DNA of 64,000 nucleotides, taken from positions 62,001-126,000 of the forward strand of contig JAZQLC010000051.1 in NCBI GenBank assembly GCA_045542485.1. The letters run 5' to 3'. The stretch is from SIG575 sp045542485. GTDB taxonomy: Bacteria > Bacillota > Clostridia > Oscillospirales > Acutalibacteraceae. Below, piece after piece: positions 24,548 to 32,774 of this stretch. Position 1 is the first letter of the stretch. Each line of letters begins with the position of its first letter. The notes below the pieces were generated by a model. That model was not told the origin of the DNA and searched no databases. It worked only from the letters and a program-made list of their open reading frames with translations. The translations under genes were made by a program, and so were the position numbers.

Positions 24548-24576
24548 AGTTTACTACTTTGCACATAAAAAATCAA
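24548..24576 (-). promoter_or_regulatory. Promoter of the Stn-like operon
   Basis: Minus-strand TTGATT (24576-24571), 17-base spacer, TAAACT (24553-24548). Confidence 0.65.
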
Positions 24577-24647
24577 CTTTAAAATCGTAAAAATTCACAA
24601 AGTAATATTTGTCTTTTTGTATAAAATATTGAAAAGCTGAATATGAA

Positions 24648-24676
24648 TTGAAAAGAAAGACAGAAAGTGGTAAAAT
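24648..24676 (+). promoter_or_regulatory. Promoter of the first Ig-like secreted protein gene
   Basis: TTGAAA (24648-24653), 17-base spacer, TAAAAT (24671-24676). Confidence 0.7.
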
Positions 24677-24710
24677 TATACTGCAGTAAATTACAAAGGT
24701 GTGGTGAAAA

Positions 24711-25700
24711 ATGAAGAAAATATTTGCGTTACTGATGGCAGTTGTAATGTTGTTCTGTATGTTCTCTGTAACTGCGGGAGCAGCAAAAATGACAAAAGAA
24801 GAGGTTGTGGAATTTTATCACAGTGTTCTTGAAAAGACTGCAAAAAAGTATAAGGTTCTCTATGTGAAGGATGTCTGGAAAACAAGAGATACGGCTGATT
24901 TTTCTCCGCTTTCAGGCAAGGACCTTGAAAAAACTATGGAGGAATACAGCTTTTGCGACGGTCAATGGACTGTTTCCGAGGATGATGTGTATTTGTCAGG
25001 CGTCCGTAAAAAGAGCGAGAAAGTAAAGGAAACAGAGCTTTATTATTGGTTCGAGATAAATGACAGCATCGACTATTACTACACACTCAAAAGTGCAAAA
25101 TATGAAAACAACAAAATCACCATAAATCTTTCTGCGGACGACAGTGCTGCAAAAGGCACAAAGAAAGTTGTGGCAGAGCTGACAAGTAAGAATGAACTGA
25201 AAAAAATCACAACCACAACAAAGGACTCCTGGGGTGAATACTCTGTAAGAGAAGAAGTTCCTTTCAGGATTACTTCCGAATATGTAGAAACATATACCTT
25301 TGTGTATGACAAGATTCCTGCAAAAAGCCTTGAGCTTTCGGCATATGAAGTAAATCTCGGTTATCGTGATATTGAAGAAATCACATACACCGTGGGACCG
25401 GAAAATGCCACATACAAGGGTGTTTATGTTGAAACGCTGATGTATGATGATTTTGCAGAGGAATGGGTCGATTCTTTCGGTGTTGCATATGCTTGGGAGG
25501 AAGACGGAACGATTTATATTGAAGGAATTGAAGAGGGCCGCGTGAAGGTGAATGTCCGTACATATTCGGGCGATATTCTGAAAAGCTGTGAAGTGACGGT
25601 CAGATTCGGCTTCTTCGACAGAATCAGTTATTTCTTTTACGAGATGTTAGCATATTTTGAATATATCTTTACACATATAGCTTTAGGTGTTGTGATTTAA
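24711..25700 (+). CDS. Secreted Ig-like-domain protein, paralog 1
   Basis: I do not recognise a named family for the whole 329-residue protein. Residues 1-25 are a signal peptide (KKIFALLMAVVMLFCMFSVTAGAA). A charged helix follows, with an ADFSPL motif, then a beta-rich middle. A C-terminal domain (about 205-300) begins IPAKSLELSAYEVNLGYRD and looks like a bacterial Ig-like (BIG2-type) domain. The protein ends with FGFFDRISYFF and a strongly hydrophobic tail of ~20 residues lacking a trailing basic cluster. Two paralogs share the whole layout (25754-26737 and 49435-50436). The tail may anchor the protein to the membrane or act as a secretion signal; that is inference. Confidence 0.8.
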   Translation: MKKIFALLMAVVMLFCMFSVTAGAAKMTKEEVVEFYHSVLEKTAKKYKVLYVKDVWKTRDTADFSPLSGKDLEKTMEEYSFCDGQWTVSEDDVYLSGVRKKSEKVKETELYYWFEINDSIDYYYTLKSAKYENNKITINLSADDSAAKGTKKVVAELTSKNELKKITTTTKDSWGEYSVREEVPFRITSEYVETYTFVYDKIPAKSLELSAYEVNLGYRDIEEITYTVGPENATYKGVYVETLMYDDFAEEWVDSFGVAYAWEEDGTIYIEGIEEGRVKVNVRTYSGDILKSCEVTVRFGFFDRISYFFYEMLAYFEYIFTHIALGVVI

Positions 25701-25703
25701 ATG

Positions 25704-25732
25704 TTGACATTATTCAGCGGCAGATGTAAAAT
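25704..25732 (+). promoter_or_regulatory. Promoter of the second Ig-like secreted protein gene
   Basis: TTGACA (25704-25709), 17-base spacer, TAAAAT (25727-25732), starting four bases after the upstream stop codon. The tandem paralogs can thus be expressed separately. Confidence 0.75.
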
Positions 25733-25753
25733 AATTTAAAAGGAGTGTTTTAA

Positions 25754-26737
25754 ATGAAAAAAATCAGTAAAGCTTTATCAGTGTTTCTTGTAGTGGTCAC
25801 ATTGTTTTCAATGTGCAGTATGATGGCAGGTGCTATCAGCTCATCTTCTTCAAAAAGCGAAATGCTTACATACTATGAGAACTGTCTGAAAACAACAGCG
25901 AAAAAAGGTCTTATCAAGGTTGATAACAAATGGACATACAAGTACAACGCAGACTATTCAGCCCTTACAGACAGAGACGCAAGAGAAACAGCAGCGCTCA
26001 ATGAAGAATTCTACGGCGAAAATGGTCTTGAGGAAACTTCAGTCAGCTACTATTACGGTACATCTGACAAAGAAATGTACATCGAGGGTAAGCCCGATAC
26101 AGTGTGGATGTTCAGCGTAAAGAGAAGAATCGAAGAATTCGATATGACTTTCAAAAGCGCAAAACTTACAACTGCATCAAACGGTGATGTTACAATCGTT
26201 TTCAATCTTGTTGAGAGCTGGGAAGATTATTCAAACAAAGTAACAATCACAACAAAAACTTCAAAAGCAGGTCTTCTCAAATCCTTTGTGATGAAGCAGG
26301 AGGGAAAATATGCGGACATTTCTCTTGCAGGTGAGGAATATCCCGTTACCGATTTATCCGTAGATACATATAAGGTTACTTACAAAAAGGTTCCCGTGAA
26401 ATCAATTTCACTTTCAGAAACATCAGTTACAATGGGATATCAGGATACCTGCACAATTTCAGTTACGGTCAATCCCACAGATGCAACATACACTGATTTC
26501 TACTGCACAATCCCCGGTGAAGATAATGACGGATGGATAGCAAGTTATGAAATCAACGCAGACGGCACAATCACTCTCAATGCAATTGATGCCGGTACAG
26601 CAGTTCTTGAAGTTTATTCATACGACGGCAACAAGAAAGCAACTTGCGAAGTTACTGTTGAATTCACATTCTTCGATATGATTGCAAAATTCTTTGCAGA
26701 CCTTTTCGAAAGCATCAGAAATCTGTTTATGTTCTGA
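25754..26737 (+). CDS. Secreted Ig-like-domain protein, paralog 2
   Basis: A 327-residue paralog of the preceding gene with the same parts: signal peptide (about 1-27, ending MMAGAISS), a helix with LTYYENCLKTTAKKG, the NADYSAL motif, a beta-rich middle, an Ig-like domain starting VPVKSISLSETSVTMGYQD, and the ending FTFFDMIAKFFADLFESIRN plus a few hydrophobic residues. The tail is shorter and more amphipathic than in paralog 1, arguing for surface-helix binding rather than a full membrane span. AAAGGAG is well spaced before the ATG. It has its own promoter and a strong terminator. Function unknown. Confidence 0.8.
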   Translation: MKKISKALSVFLVVVTLFSMCSMMAGAISSSSSKSEMLTYYENCLKTTAKKGLIKVDNKWTYKYNADYSALTDRDARETAALNEEFYGENGLEETSVSYYYGTSDKEMYIEGKPDTVWMFSVKRRIEEFDMTFKSAKLTTASNGDVTIVFNLVESWEDYSNKVTITTKTSKAGLLKSFVMKQEGKYADISLAGEEYPVTDLSVDTYKVTYKKVPVKSISLSETSVTMGYQDTCTISVTVNPTDATYTDFYCTIPGEDNDGWIASYEINADGTITLNAIDAGTAVLEVYSYDGNKKATCEVTVEFTFFDMIAKFFADLFESIRNLFMF

Positions 26738-26761
26738 GCAGTCTGAAACAAGCATAAAATT

Positions 26762-26792
26762 AAGCACCTCATCGCTGATGAGGTGCTTTTGA
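26762..26792. terminator. Bidirectional terminator
   Basis: AAGCACCTCATC (26762-26773) and GATGAGGTGCTT (26777-26788) form a perfect 12-bp stem, with T-runs on both strands. Confidence 0.92.
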
Positions 26793-26807
26793 TATATGTT
26801 TTATATA

Positions 26808-28001
26808 TTATTCTGTTGTGTAGTTATCGAAGTAACCCTGAATGAATACGATGGGAGTACCTTTATCGCCTGAGCCTGATGTAAGGTCACAGAGTGAACC
26901 GATAAGGTCTGTGAGTCTTCTGGGTGTTGTGCCCTCAGATGCCATCTGGCCCACAAGGTTGCCGTCTTTTTCCTGAATCTTGTTCTTGATAGCCTCTTTA
27001 AGCTCGTCGCCTGAAAGCTCGGAGAATTCGTTGTCAGCGAGATATTTAAGCTTGAGCTCGTTGGGTGTGCCCTCAAGACCTGAAGTGTATGCGGGAGAAA
27101 CAACGGGGTCAGCAAGTTCCCAGATTTTTCCTACGGGGTCTTTGAATGCGCCGTCGCCGTAAACCATAACCTCAATGTTCTTGCCTGTTTCAGCCTTAAG
27201 CTTTGCCTGGATTGCGTCAACAACAGCCTGGCAGTCACGGGGGAAGAGCTTGACTGTGTCTTCAGTTGCTTTGTTTGAACCGAGAAGACCGTAGTCAGCG
27301 TTGAATCCGCTGCCGTTTACGGGAGCGTTGAGAATTTCGTCAAGACCGAAAATCTTCTCGCCGCCTGAATTCTTAAGAAGTCTCTTTGTTCTCTGTCTTG
27401 TGTGGATGTCGCAGCAGAGAACATTTTTTGTATAATCAAGAATTGCTCTGGGGTTGTTTGCAAAAATGATTTCAGCTTCAGCACCTGACTCCCTGATGAG
27501 TGTTTCGTAATACTCTACATAGTCAACGCCTGTGAATGTGTGCTTTTCATAGCCGAAGAGTTCACGGTATTTTTCAAGAGTAAGAACATCCTTGTAGGGG
27601 TCAACGCCCTTTTCGTCGAGAGCGTCAAGTGAAATAAGGTGGTTACCTACTTCATCTGAGGGATAGGAAAGCATAAGAACGATTTTCTTTGCGCCCTTTG
27701 CAATACCGCGAAGGCAGATTGCAAAACGGTTACGGCTGAGAATGGGGAAAATAACACCCACTGTTTCGCCGCCGAATTTTTCTTTTACATCATATGCGAT
27801 ATCGTCAACTGATGCGTAGTTGCCCTGTGCTCTTGCAACAATAGCCTCTGTCATTGCAACGATGTCTTTGTCATTGAATGTGAAACCGGCATCCTTTGAT
27901 GCTTCAATAACTGATGAAGAAACGATTTCAACAATGTCATCACCGCTTTTGATGATGGGGGCTCTTACGCCTCTTGAAACTGTGCCAATCATTCTGCTCA
28001 T
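26808..28001 (-). CDS. CofE-like (F420-0:gamma-glutamyl ligase family) protein
   Basis: A 397-residue protein resembling the coenzyme F420-0:L-glutamate ligase fold. The N-terminal block MIGTVSRGVRAPIIKSGDD is followed by IVAMTEAIVARAQGNYAS and GVIFPILSRNRFAICLRGIAKGAKK, and later VYGDGAFKDPVGKIWELADP. Related proteins of this length are widespread in Clostridia that do not make F420, so the annotated reaction is doubtful; an amide ligase on another acceptor is possible. No cofactor-synthesis gene is nearby. AAAGGAG is 9 bases before the ATG at 28001; the frame extends 13 codons upstream without a site. A single-gene unit between a promoter and terminator. Confidence 0.75.
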   Translation of the reverse strand: MSRMIGTVSRGVRAPIIKSGDDIVEIVSSSVIEASKDAGFTFNDKDIVAMTEAIVARAQGNYASVDDIAYDVKEKFGGETVGVIFPILSRNRFAICLRGIAKGAKKIVLMLSYPSDEVGNHLISLDALDEKGVDPYKDVLTLEKYRELFGYEKHTFTGVDYVEYYETLIRESGAEAEIIFANNPRAILDYTKNVLCCDIHTRQRTKRLLKNSGGEKIFGLDEILNAPVNGSGFNADYGLLGSNKATEDTVKLFPRDCQAVVDAIQAKLKAETGKNIEVMVYGDGAFKDPVGKIWELADPVVSPAYTSGLEGTPNELKLKYLADNEFSELSGDELKEAIKNKIQEKDGNLVGQMASEGTTPRRLTDLIGSLCDLTSGSGDKGTPIVFIQGYFDNYTTE

Positions 28002-28046
28002 TGTGAACAACTCCTTTGGAGATAAAATAACTTTTAACAACTAACT

Positions 28047-28075
28047 ATTATACTACGATATTCTGTTCATTTCAA
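28047..28075 (-). promoter_or_regulatory. Promoter of the CofE-like gene
   Basis: Minus-strand TTGAAA (28075-28070), 17-base spacer, TATAAT (28052-28047). Confidence 0.82.
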
Positions 28076-28102
28076 TGTTATTTTAACAAGAATTTGAAAA
28101 AA

Positions 28103-28753
28103 TCACAATAAAATTTTTAGTGAATCTCGCAAATCGTATACAAACACATCGCAAAGAGACCTGAACTCTTCCTGCTCAGGCTCCTGCTCATCGAAAATTC
28201 CTGTAACAAAAAAGCCTGAAGCCTTTGCCGTCTTTACGGCGTACAGAGCATCTTCAAAAACTACTGTGTCTTCTTTGTCCGTGCCCAGGAATTCCAGTGC
28301 TTTTTCAAAAATAAAAGGTTTTGTCTTGTTGGTTTTAAGACCTCCGCAGGTGAAAATCTCATCAAAGTAATCCCTGATTCCTGCGTTTATCAGTCCCGGC
28401 TCCACCATATGTCTGTCTGTTGCAGTTGCGACGCACATTTTAACGCCGTTTCTGCGGAGCTCTTCAAGAAATTCGATTGTGCCTTCCTTGACGGTAGGGT
28501 TTGTTCTGTAATAGTTATCAACAACCTTCATCATTCCGTCGCAGATTTCCTCAGGGGATTGGGTAAGAGAATACTCTTCTTTAATCATTTTCGGTGATTC
28601 AAAGAAGCCTAGCCGCCTCACATCAAGATGAAGTCCGTCTCTCGGCCTGATTCCCAGATTTTCAAGGTAAATTTCACCTCTGTGTCTCCACACGTACATA
28701 GAGTCAAGAAGGGTGCCGTCAACATCGAAGATTGCACCTTTTATTTTCATCAT
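28103..28753 (-). CDS. HAD-family hydrolase, beta-phosphoglucomutase-like
   Basis: A 216-residue HAD subfamily I phosphatase. Motif I is IFDVDGTLLDS (nucleophile Asp and acid/base Asp), motif II is the CVATATD region, the Lys is in TNKTKPFIFEKAL, and motif IV is TVVFEDALYAV. The helical cap lies between motifs I and II. It resembles the phosphoglycolate phosphatase / beta-phosphoglucomutase group; substrate unknown. The ATG at 28753 (or 28750) follows GAGGGTG; the longer frame covers promoter DNA. Transcribed divergently from the LicD operon with back-to-back promoters. Confidence 0.88.
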   Translation of the reverse strand: MMKIKGAIFDVDGTLLDSMYVWRHRGEIYLENLGIRPRDGLHLDVRRLGFFESPKMIKEEYSLTQSPEEICDGMMKVVDNYYRTNPTVKEGTIEFLEELRRNGVKMCVATATDRHMVEPGLINAGIRDYFDEIFTCGGLKTNKTKPFIFEKALEFLGTDKEDTVVFEDALYAVKTAKASGFFVTGIFDEQEPEQEEFRSLCDVFVYDLRDSLKILL

Positions 28754-28775
28754 TTTCACCCTCTTCCAGAAAGAA

Positions 28776-28804
28776 ATAATAACACGGCAAAAGAGGATTG
28801 TCAA
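28776..28804 (-). promoter_or_regulatory. Promoter of the HAD hydrolase gene
   Basis: Minus-strand TTGACA (28804-28799), 17-base spacer, TATTAT (28781-28776). Its -35 is 13 bases from the -35 of the divergent LicD-operon promoter. Confidence 0.8.
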
Positions 28805-28817
28805 CTGCACTGTATAA

Positions 28818-28846
28818 TTGACTTTTCTTTTATAGTGTGCTATATT
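28818..28846 (+). promoter_or_regulatory. Promoter of the LicD/IspD operon
   Basis: TTGACT (28818-28823), 17-base spacer, TATATT (28841-28846); AGGAGG precedes the ATG at 28891. Confidence 0.82.
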
Positions 28847-28890
28847 ATAGAGTGGCAAATTACCGTACATATATTTGAGGAGGATGTCAA

Positions 28891-30831
28891 ATGATCGAAA
28901 ATATTTTTTTCGACGAAGTCAAAGCTTTATCTGAATGCACAGGCAAATATATAACCTTTTTTGAAAAAGAGAAGAAGGTTTTTGATACAGTTTATATAAT
29001 TTCTGACAGTAACCCTCTGGGCAGTTATATAGTACCTGCTCTGACCGGAATTTTCGGAGATGGCAACACTGTTGTTGTTGAAGCCTTCGATAACACATCT
29101 GTTGATAAGGAATATTGTGAAACAAAATTCCCCGGCGCAGTTTATGTGTCTTTTGAAAGCTTTAAAAATATGAAGAAAACAGAGAAGTCTGCATACATTC
29201 TTCTCTGCGATACAAACCTTGCAGATGAGAGATGGCTCGATATTCTCTCTGCCTGTGAAGAAAGAGCGAAAATTTCTTCAACAAACAGAATTATGCTCGG
29301 TGCTGTTCTGCCCGAGCTTCGTCCCATTCCTCACGGAATTCAGCTTTTTGCAGAGCGTGAATACAGCTATTTCCTTGAAGAGACGGTTGAGGACAAAACT
29401 CCGGCAGAAGAGATGTATATTTCTCTTGAAAAGAAAGCGAGAAAAATCGTAGGTGACGGCTTTGAAAAGGTGAATGTGCTTCGTTTCGATAATCTTATCG
29501 GTACAAACGGTGCGAAAACTCCCAACTTTGATTTTGAAGAAATGGTAAGGGAAGCCTTTGAAAAGGGTCAGGTGGAAATCACAACAGAGGATTATCTGAA
29601 AAAATACACCTGCATCCACACAAGAGACGCTGCAGCAGCACTTATAAAATCACTTTTCTGCACAAGAGACGGTCATGTTTACAATATTGACCTTTACGAA
29701 GTTACTTTGGCAGACCTTAAAAATCAGATTAATGTGGCTTTCCCTGATAGAATCGGTGTGAGCACAAATCTTAAGCCCTATAAAAAAGAAGATGTTGTAT
29801 CATATTGCCTGAGCAGTCTTAAGGCTGTGAAGACAGTGTGCTTTACAAAGAAATTCATTTATCCCTTTGAAGACGCTATGTACAGAACAATCTGCTCACT
29901 TTCAGGAAATGATTTTGATGTTCAGACAAGACTTACCTGCTATCAGGGCAAGCTTCAGCGACTTAAGGATATTGAAATTGACATTCTTGCTGAAATTGAC
30001 AGAATCTGTAAGAAACACGATATCAAATGGTTCCTTGCAGGTGGCTCACTCTTAGGTGCAGTCAGAGAAAATAAGAGTATTCCCTGGGATGACGACCTTG
30101 ACATCGGTATGCTCAGAGAGGATTTCAAAAAATTCCAGAAAGTTGCACCGAAAGAGCTTGACAAGAAATACTATTACTCATCTCCCTGGACAGATAAAAA
30201 CTGTCACTATTATCTTGACAAAATAAGACTTAAGAGTTCATACTTCTCAACGGCTTATTCAAACCACTTCGTTTTCGAGGACGGCGTGTTTGTGGACATC
30301 ATCGTATATGACCAGACTTCATCAAACAGACTCCTTGAAAAGTTCCAGATCAAGTTCATCAAAATGATGGTGGCTATCCTCAAGGTCCGTTGGTACAATG
30401 TTCCCAGAAAGGCTTATCGCTACAATCTTACAAAGCTTGTTCTTCCTTTCCTCAGACTTGTTCCCTGGAAGGTGCTCCACAAGACCTTTGACTTTGCTGC
30501 AACAATGTTCTCAAAGAAAAAGAATGCAGAATATCTTCTTGACAGCACAGGTCAGCACATCCATTACGGCAGATTCCCCAAATATTATCTTGAAGAACTG
30601 ACAGAAACAGAGCTTGACGGACTTAAAGTTCCTATGCCCGTACACTATCACGAATATCTTTCATTCTTCTATGGCCCCAACTATTTCCCCAAGCCTTCTC
30701 TTTCAGCGCAGGTGGGTGCTCACAAGTTTGCCCGTCTTGACCTGGGTGAGTTTATTTTTGAAGATAAACAGCCCGGTGATTTCAGAGAAGTAAATATCAA
30801 GGGCGAACTTTTTGAAACGGAGATTGACTGA
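28891..30831 (+). CDS. LicD-family phosphotransferase with N-terminal epimerase-like domain, copy 1
   Basis: A 646-residue two-domain protein. Residues ~25-310 resemble an extended SDR/NAD-epimerase (VLRFDNLIGTNG; YTCIHTRDAAAAL), but the Rossmann glycine motif is degenerate (SDSNPLGSYIV), so nucleotide binding may be lost or changed. Residues ~355-640 are a LicD domain: FLAGGSLLGAVRENKSI (Gly-Gly-Ser near 384), PWDDDLDIGM with its metal-binding acidic residues, and a later GVFVDIIVYD. LicD-type enzymes transfer phosphocholine or phospho-alditols (the fukutin/FKRP group transfers ribitol-phosphate) from CDP donors to glycans. No signal peptide; probably at the inner membrane face. First gene of a five-gene operon that includes an IspD/TarI-type CTP transferase. 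Confidence 0.85.
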   Translation: MIENIFFDEVKALSECTGKYITFFEKEKKVFDTVYIISDSNPLGSYIVPALTGIFGDGNTVVVEAFDNTSVDKEYCETKFPGAVYVSFESFKNMKKTEKSAYILLCDTNLADERWLDILSACEERAKISSTNRIMLGAVLPELRPIPHGIQLFAEREYSYFLEETVEDKTPAEEMYISLEKKARKIVGDGFEKVNVLRFDNLIGTNGAKTPNFDFEEMVREAFEKGQVEITTEDYLKKYTCIHTRDAAAALIKSLFCTRDGHVYNIDLYEVTLADLKNQINVAFPDRIGVSTNLKPYKKEDVVSYCLSSLKAVKTVCFTKKFIYPFEDAMYRTICSLSGNDFDVQTRLTCYQGKLQRLKDIEIDILAEIDRICKKHDIKWFLAGGSLLGAVRENKSIPWDDDLDIGMLREDFKKFQKVAPKELDKKYYYSSPWTDKNCHYYLDKIRLKSSYFSTAYSNHFVFEDGVFVDIIVYDQTSSNRLLEKFQIKFIKMMVAILKVRWYNVPRKAYRYNLTKLVLPFLRLVPWKVLHKTFDFAATMFSKKKNAEYLLDSTGQHIHYGRFPKYYLEELTETELDGLKVPMPVHYHEYLSFFYGPNYFPKPSLSAQVGAHKFARLDLGEFIFEDKQPGDFREVNIKGELFETEID

Positions 30832-30833
30832 TT

Positions 30834-32774
30834 ATGCGTTCAATGATAAATGACGAAACTGAGGTTTCATCAGGCGAAATACACAGAGTTCTTACCGGTG
30901 TTTTCCTTGCAGATAAAAAATTCTATGATGACTATTATCTTCTCTGTGACGGAAGTCTTCTTTCAGACTATCTGCTCAGAGCACTGAATATAGTTGTGAA
31001 GAAATCTTTCTATTTCCTCGGAAAAGCGTATTTTGTTTCGGCTGACGAAAAAAGTCCGCTGCAGAATGAGTTTTTTGAAAACGGCGGAAGCAATATTGAA
31101 GAGATTTCTCTTTCGGATTTCTCTTCTCTGAAAGGCAGAAAGAAAAAAACATCCTGCGTTATCTGTGTGCTTGATGCTTCGGAAAAGGGAAAGAGAGAAA
31201 AATATCTCTCTGCACTTTCATCTGCTTTTGAGTTTGCAAAGAAAAATTCATCCCGTGTTGTAGTGGGAACGATTCTTCCCGGAGCGGATGCAATTCCTCA
31301 GGGTATCGAATACCTTGCAGAGCGTGAATTTGACTATTTTGTAAGTGAAAAGGAAGACTTCTCTCTTTTCTGTGACATCCAGAAAATGTGCAGAGAAGCA
31401 GTAAGAGACAACGGTGCTGATGTTTCACTTCTTCGCTTTGACAACATCTTTTCTCCTGACAGACAGCATATTCCCTCTTTTGACCTGATGGGTACAATCA
31501 GAGGTGCCTTTGAAAAAGGTCAGGTTGAAATTACTGAAGAGGATTACAGAACAAAATTTACACTTACTTATGTAAGGTCAGCTATAGGTGCTCTTATTCA
31601 CGGCCTTTACAATGTAAAGTCAGGTCACGAATACAATGTAGCATCCTACACTGTCTGTCCTGCTGACATCAAGTTTGCGATTTTCAGCAAGTGCAAGGCG
31701 TATCTTAAGCTTGTCTGCAGCGTGGAAAAGGCAGTAGAGAGTGAAAACAAATCTCTCGGTACGATGAAGTGGAATAAGACGGGCTTCGAGACACACTGCA
31801 GCCTTGAAACAGCAGTGTATGAGATGATTTGTCATTTATCCCAAATAGAATACGATATCGGTCCGATGATTGCCTTTTATGAGGGTAAACTTCAGCGACT
31901 GAAGGACCTTGAAATTTATATTCTCAAAGAAATCGACAGAGTCTGCCGTAAGCATAACATTCAGTATTTCCTTGCAGGTGGCTCACTTCTCGGTGCAGTG
32001 AGAAACGGGAAGAGCATTGAATGGGACGACGACCTTGATATCGGTATGCTCAGAGAAGATTACGATAAATTCAGAAAGGTTTTTGAAAAGGAGATGGGGG
32101 ACGAATTTGCTTATTCTTCACCTTTCAACAAAAGCGGAAGCCATTACACCATTGACAAGGTAAGGCTTAAGGGCACATATTTTTCTACAAACTTTTCAAG
32201 TAAAAACGAAAACGAGGACGGTATTTTCATTGATATTCTCGTTTACGATAAAACAAGCAACAATCCTTTGCTTCAGAAAATGCATATGGCATATCTTTAT
32301 GCTATTACGAAAGCACTTGAGGTCAGATGGTATAACGAGCCAAGGCTCAATTTCCATTACAGACTTTCAAAGGTTATGCTGCCTTTCCTCAGGCTCATTC
32401 CCTATGGTGTATATCACAGAATGTTTGAGCTTGGTGTGCGTTTTTACAGGAATAAAAAGGATGCAAAATATCTGATTGACAGCGTAGGCAAAAAGCTTAT
32501 TCACGGGGTTATGCCCATAGACGGTCTGGAAGAGGTGAAATATGTTCCCTTTGATGGCATTGAGGCTCCCATTCCCGTTGACCCCACAGGCTATCTCAAC
32601 TACGCTTACGGCAAGGACTATATGTCACTGCCCACATATTCAAAGCGCTCTGCACCACACAGCTTTGCAAGAGTTGATATGGGCGAGTATATTTTTGAAA
32701 CACACGAAAAACCTCTCTTCCGTGCAGTTGATGTGAGAGGCGAGTTGTTTGAAAAGGAAGGTAAGAAACAATGA
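30834..32774 (+). CDS. LicD-family phosphotransferase with N-terminal epimerase-like domain, copy 2
   Basis: A 646-residue paralog of the preceding protein, two bases after its stop. The LicD core is FLAGGSLLGAVRNGKSI (Gly-Gly-Ser near 382), EWDDDLDIGM and GIFIDILVYD, so the catalytic acidic residues are kept. The N-terminal epimerase-like part has diverged more than the LicD part. Two similar but not identical transferases in one operon suggest successive additions to two acceptors, as FKTN and FKRP add two ribitol-phosphates in animals; this comparison is inference. Its last four bases overlap the start of the cytidylyltransferase gene. Confidence 0.85.
   Translation: MRSMINDETEVSSGEIHRVLTGVFLADKKFYDDYYLLCDGSLLSDYLLRALNIVVKKSFYFLGKAYFVSADEKSPLQNEFFENGGSNIEEISLSDFSSLKGRKKKTSCVICVLDASEKGKREKYLSALSSAFEFAKKNSSRVVVGTILPGADAIPQGIEYLAEREFDYFVSEKEDFSLFCDIQKMCREAVRDNGADVSLLRFDNIFSPDRQHIPSFDLMGTIRGAFEKGQVEITEEDYRTKFTLTYVRSAIGALIHGLYNVKSGHEYNVASYTVCPADIKFAIFSKCKAYLKLVCSVEKAVESENKSLGTMKWNKTGFETHCSLETAVYEMICHLSQIEYDIGPMIAFYEGKLQRLKDLEIYILKEIDRVCRKHNIQYFLAGGSLLGAVRNGKSIEWDDDLDIGMLREDYDKFRKVFEKEMGDEFAYSSPFNKSGSHYTIDKVRLKGTYFSTNFSSKNENEDGIFIDILVYDKTSNNPLLQKMHMAYLYAITKALEVRWYNEPRLNFHYRLSKVMLPFLRLIPYGVYHRMFELGVRFYRNKKDAKYLIDSVGKKLIHGVMPIDGLEEVKYVPFDGIEAPIPVDPTGYLNYAYGKDYMSLPTYSKRSAPHSFARVDMGEYIFETHEKPLFRAVDVRGELFEKEGKKQ

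Noticed and set aside
28891..32774. Recent tandem duplication or assembly artefact of the LicD genes
   Set aside because: The two copies differ throughout, especially in the N-terminal half, so this is an old duplication.
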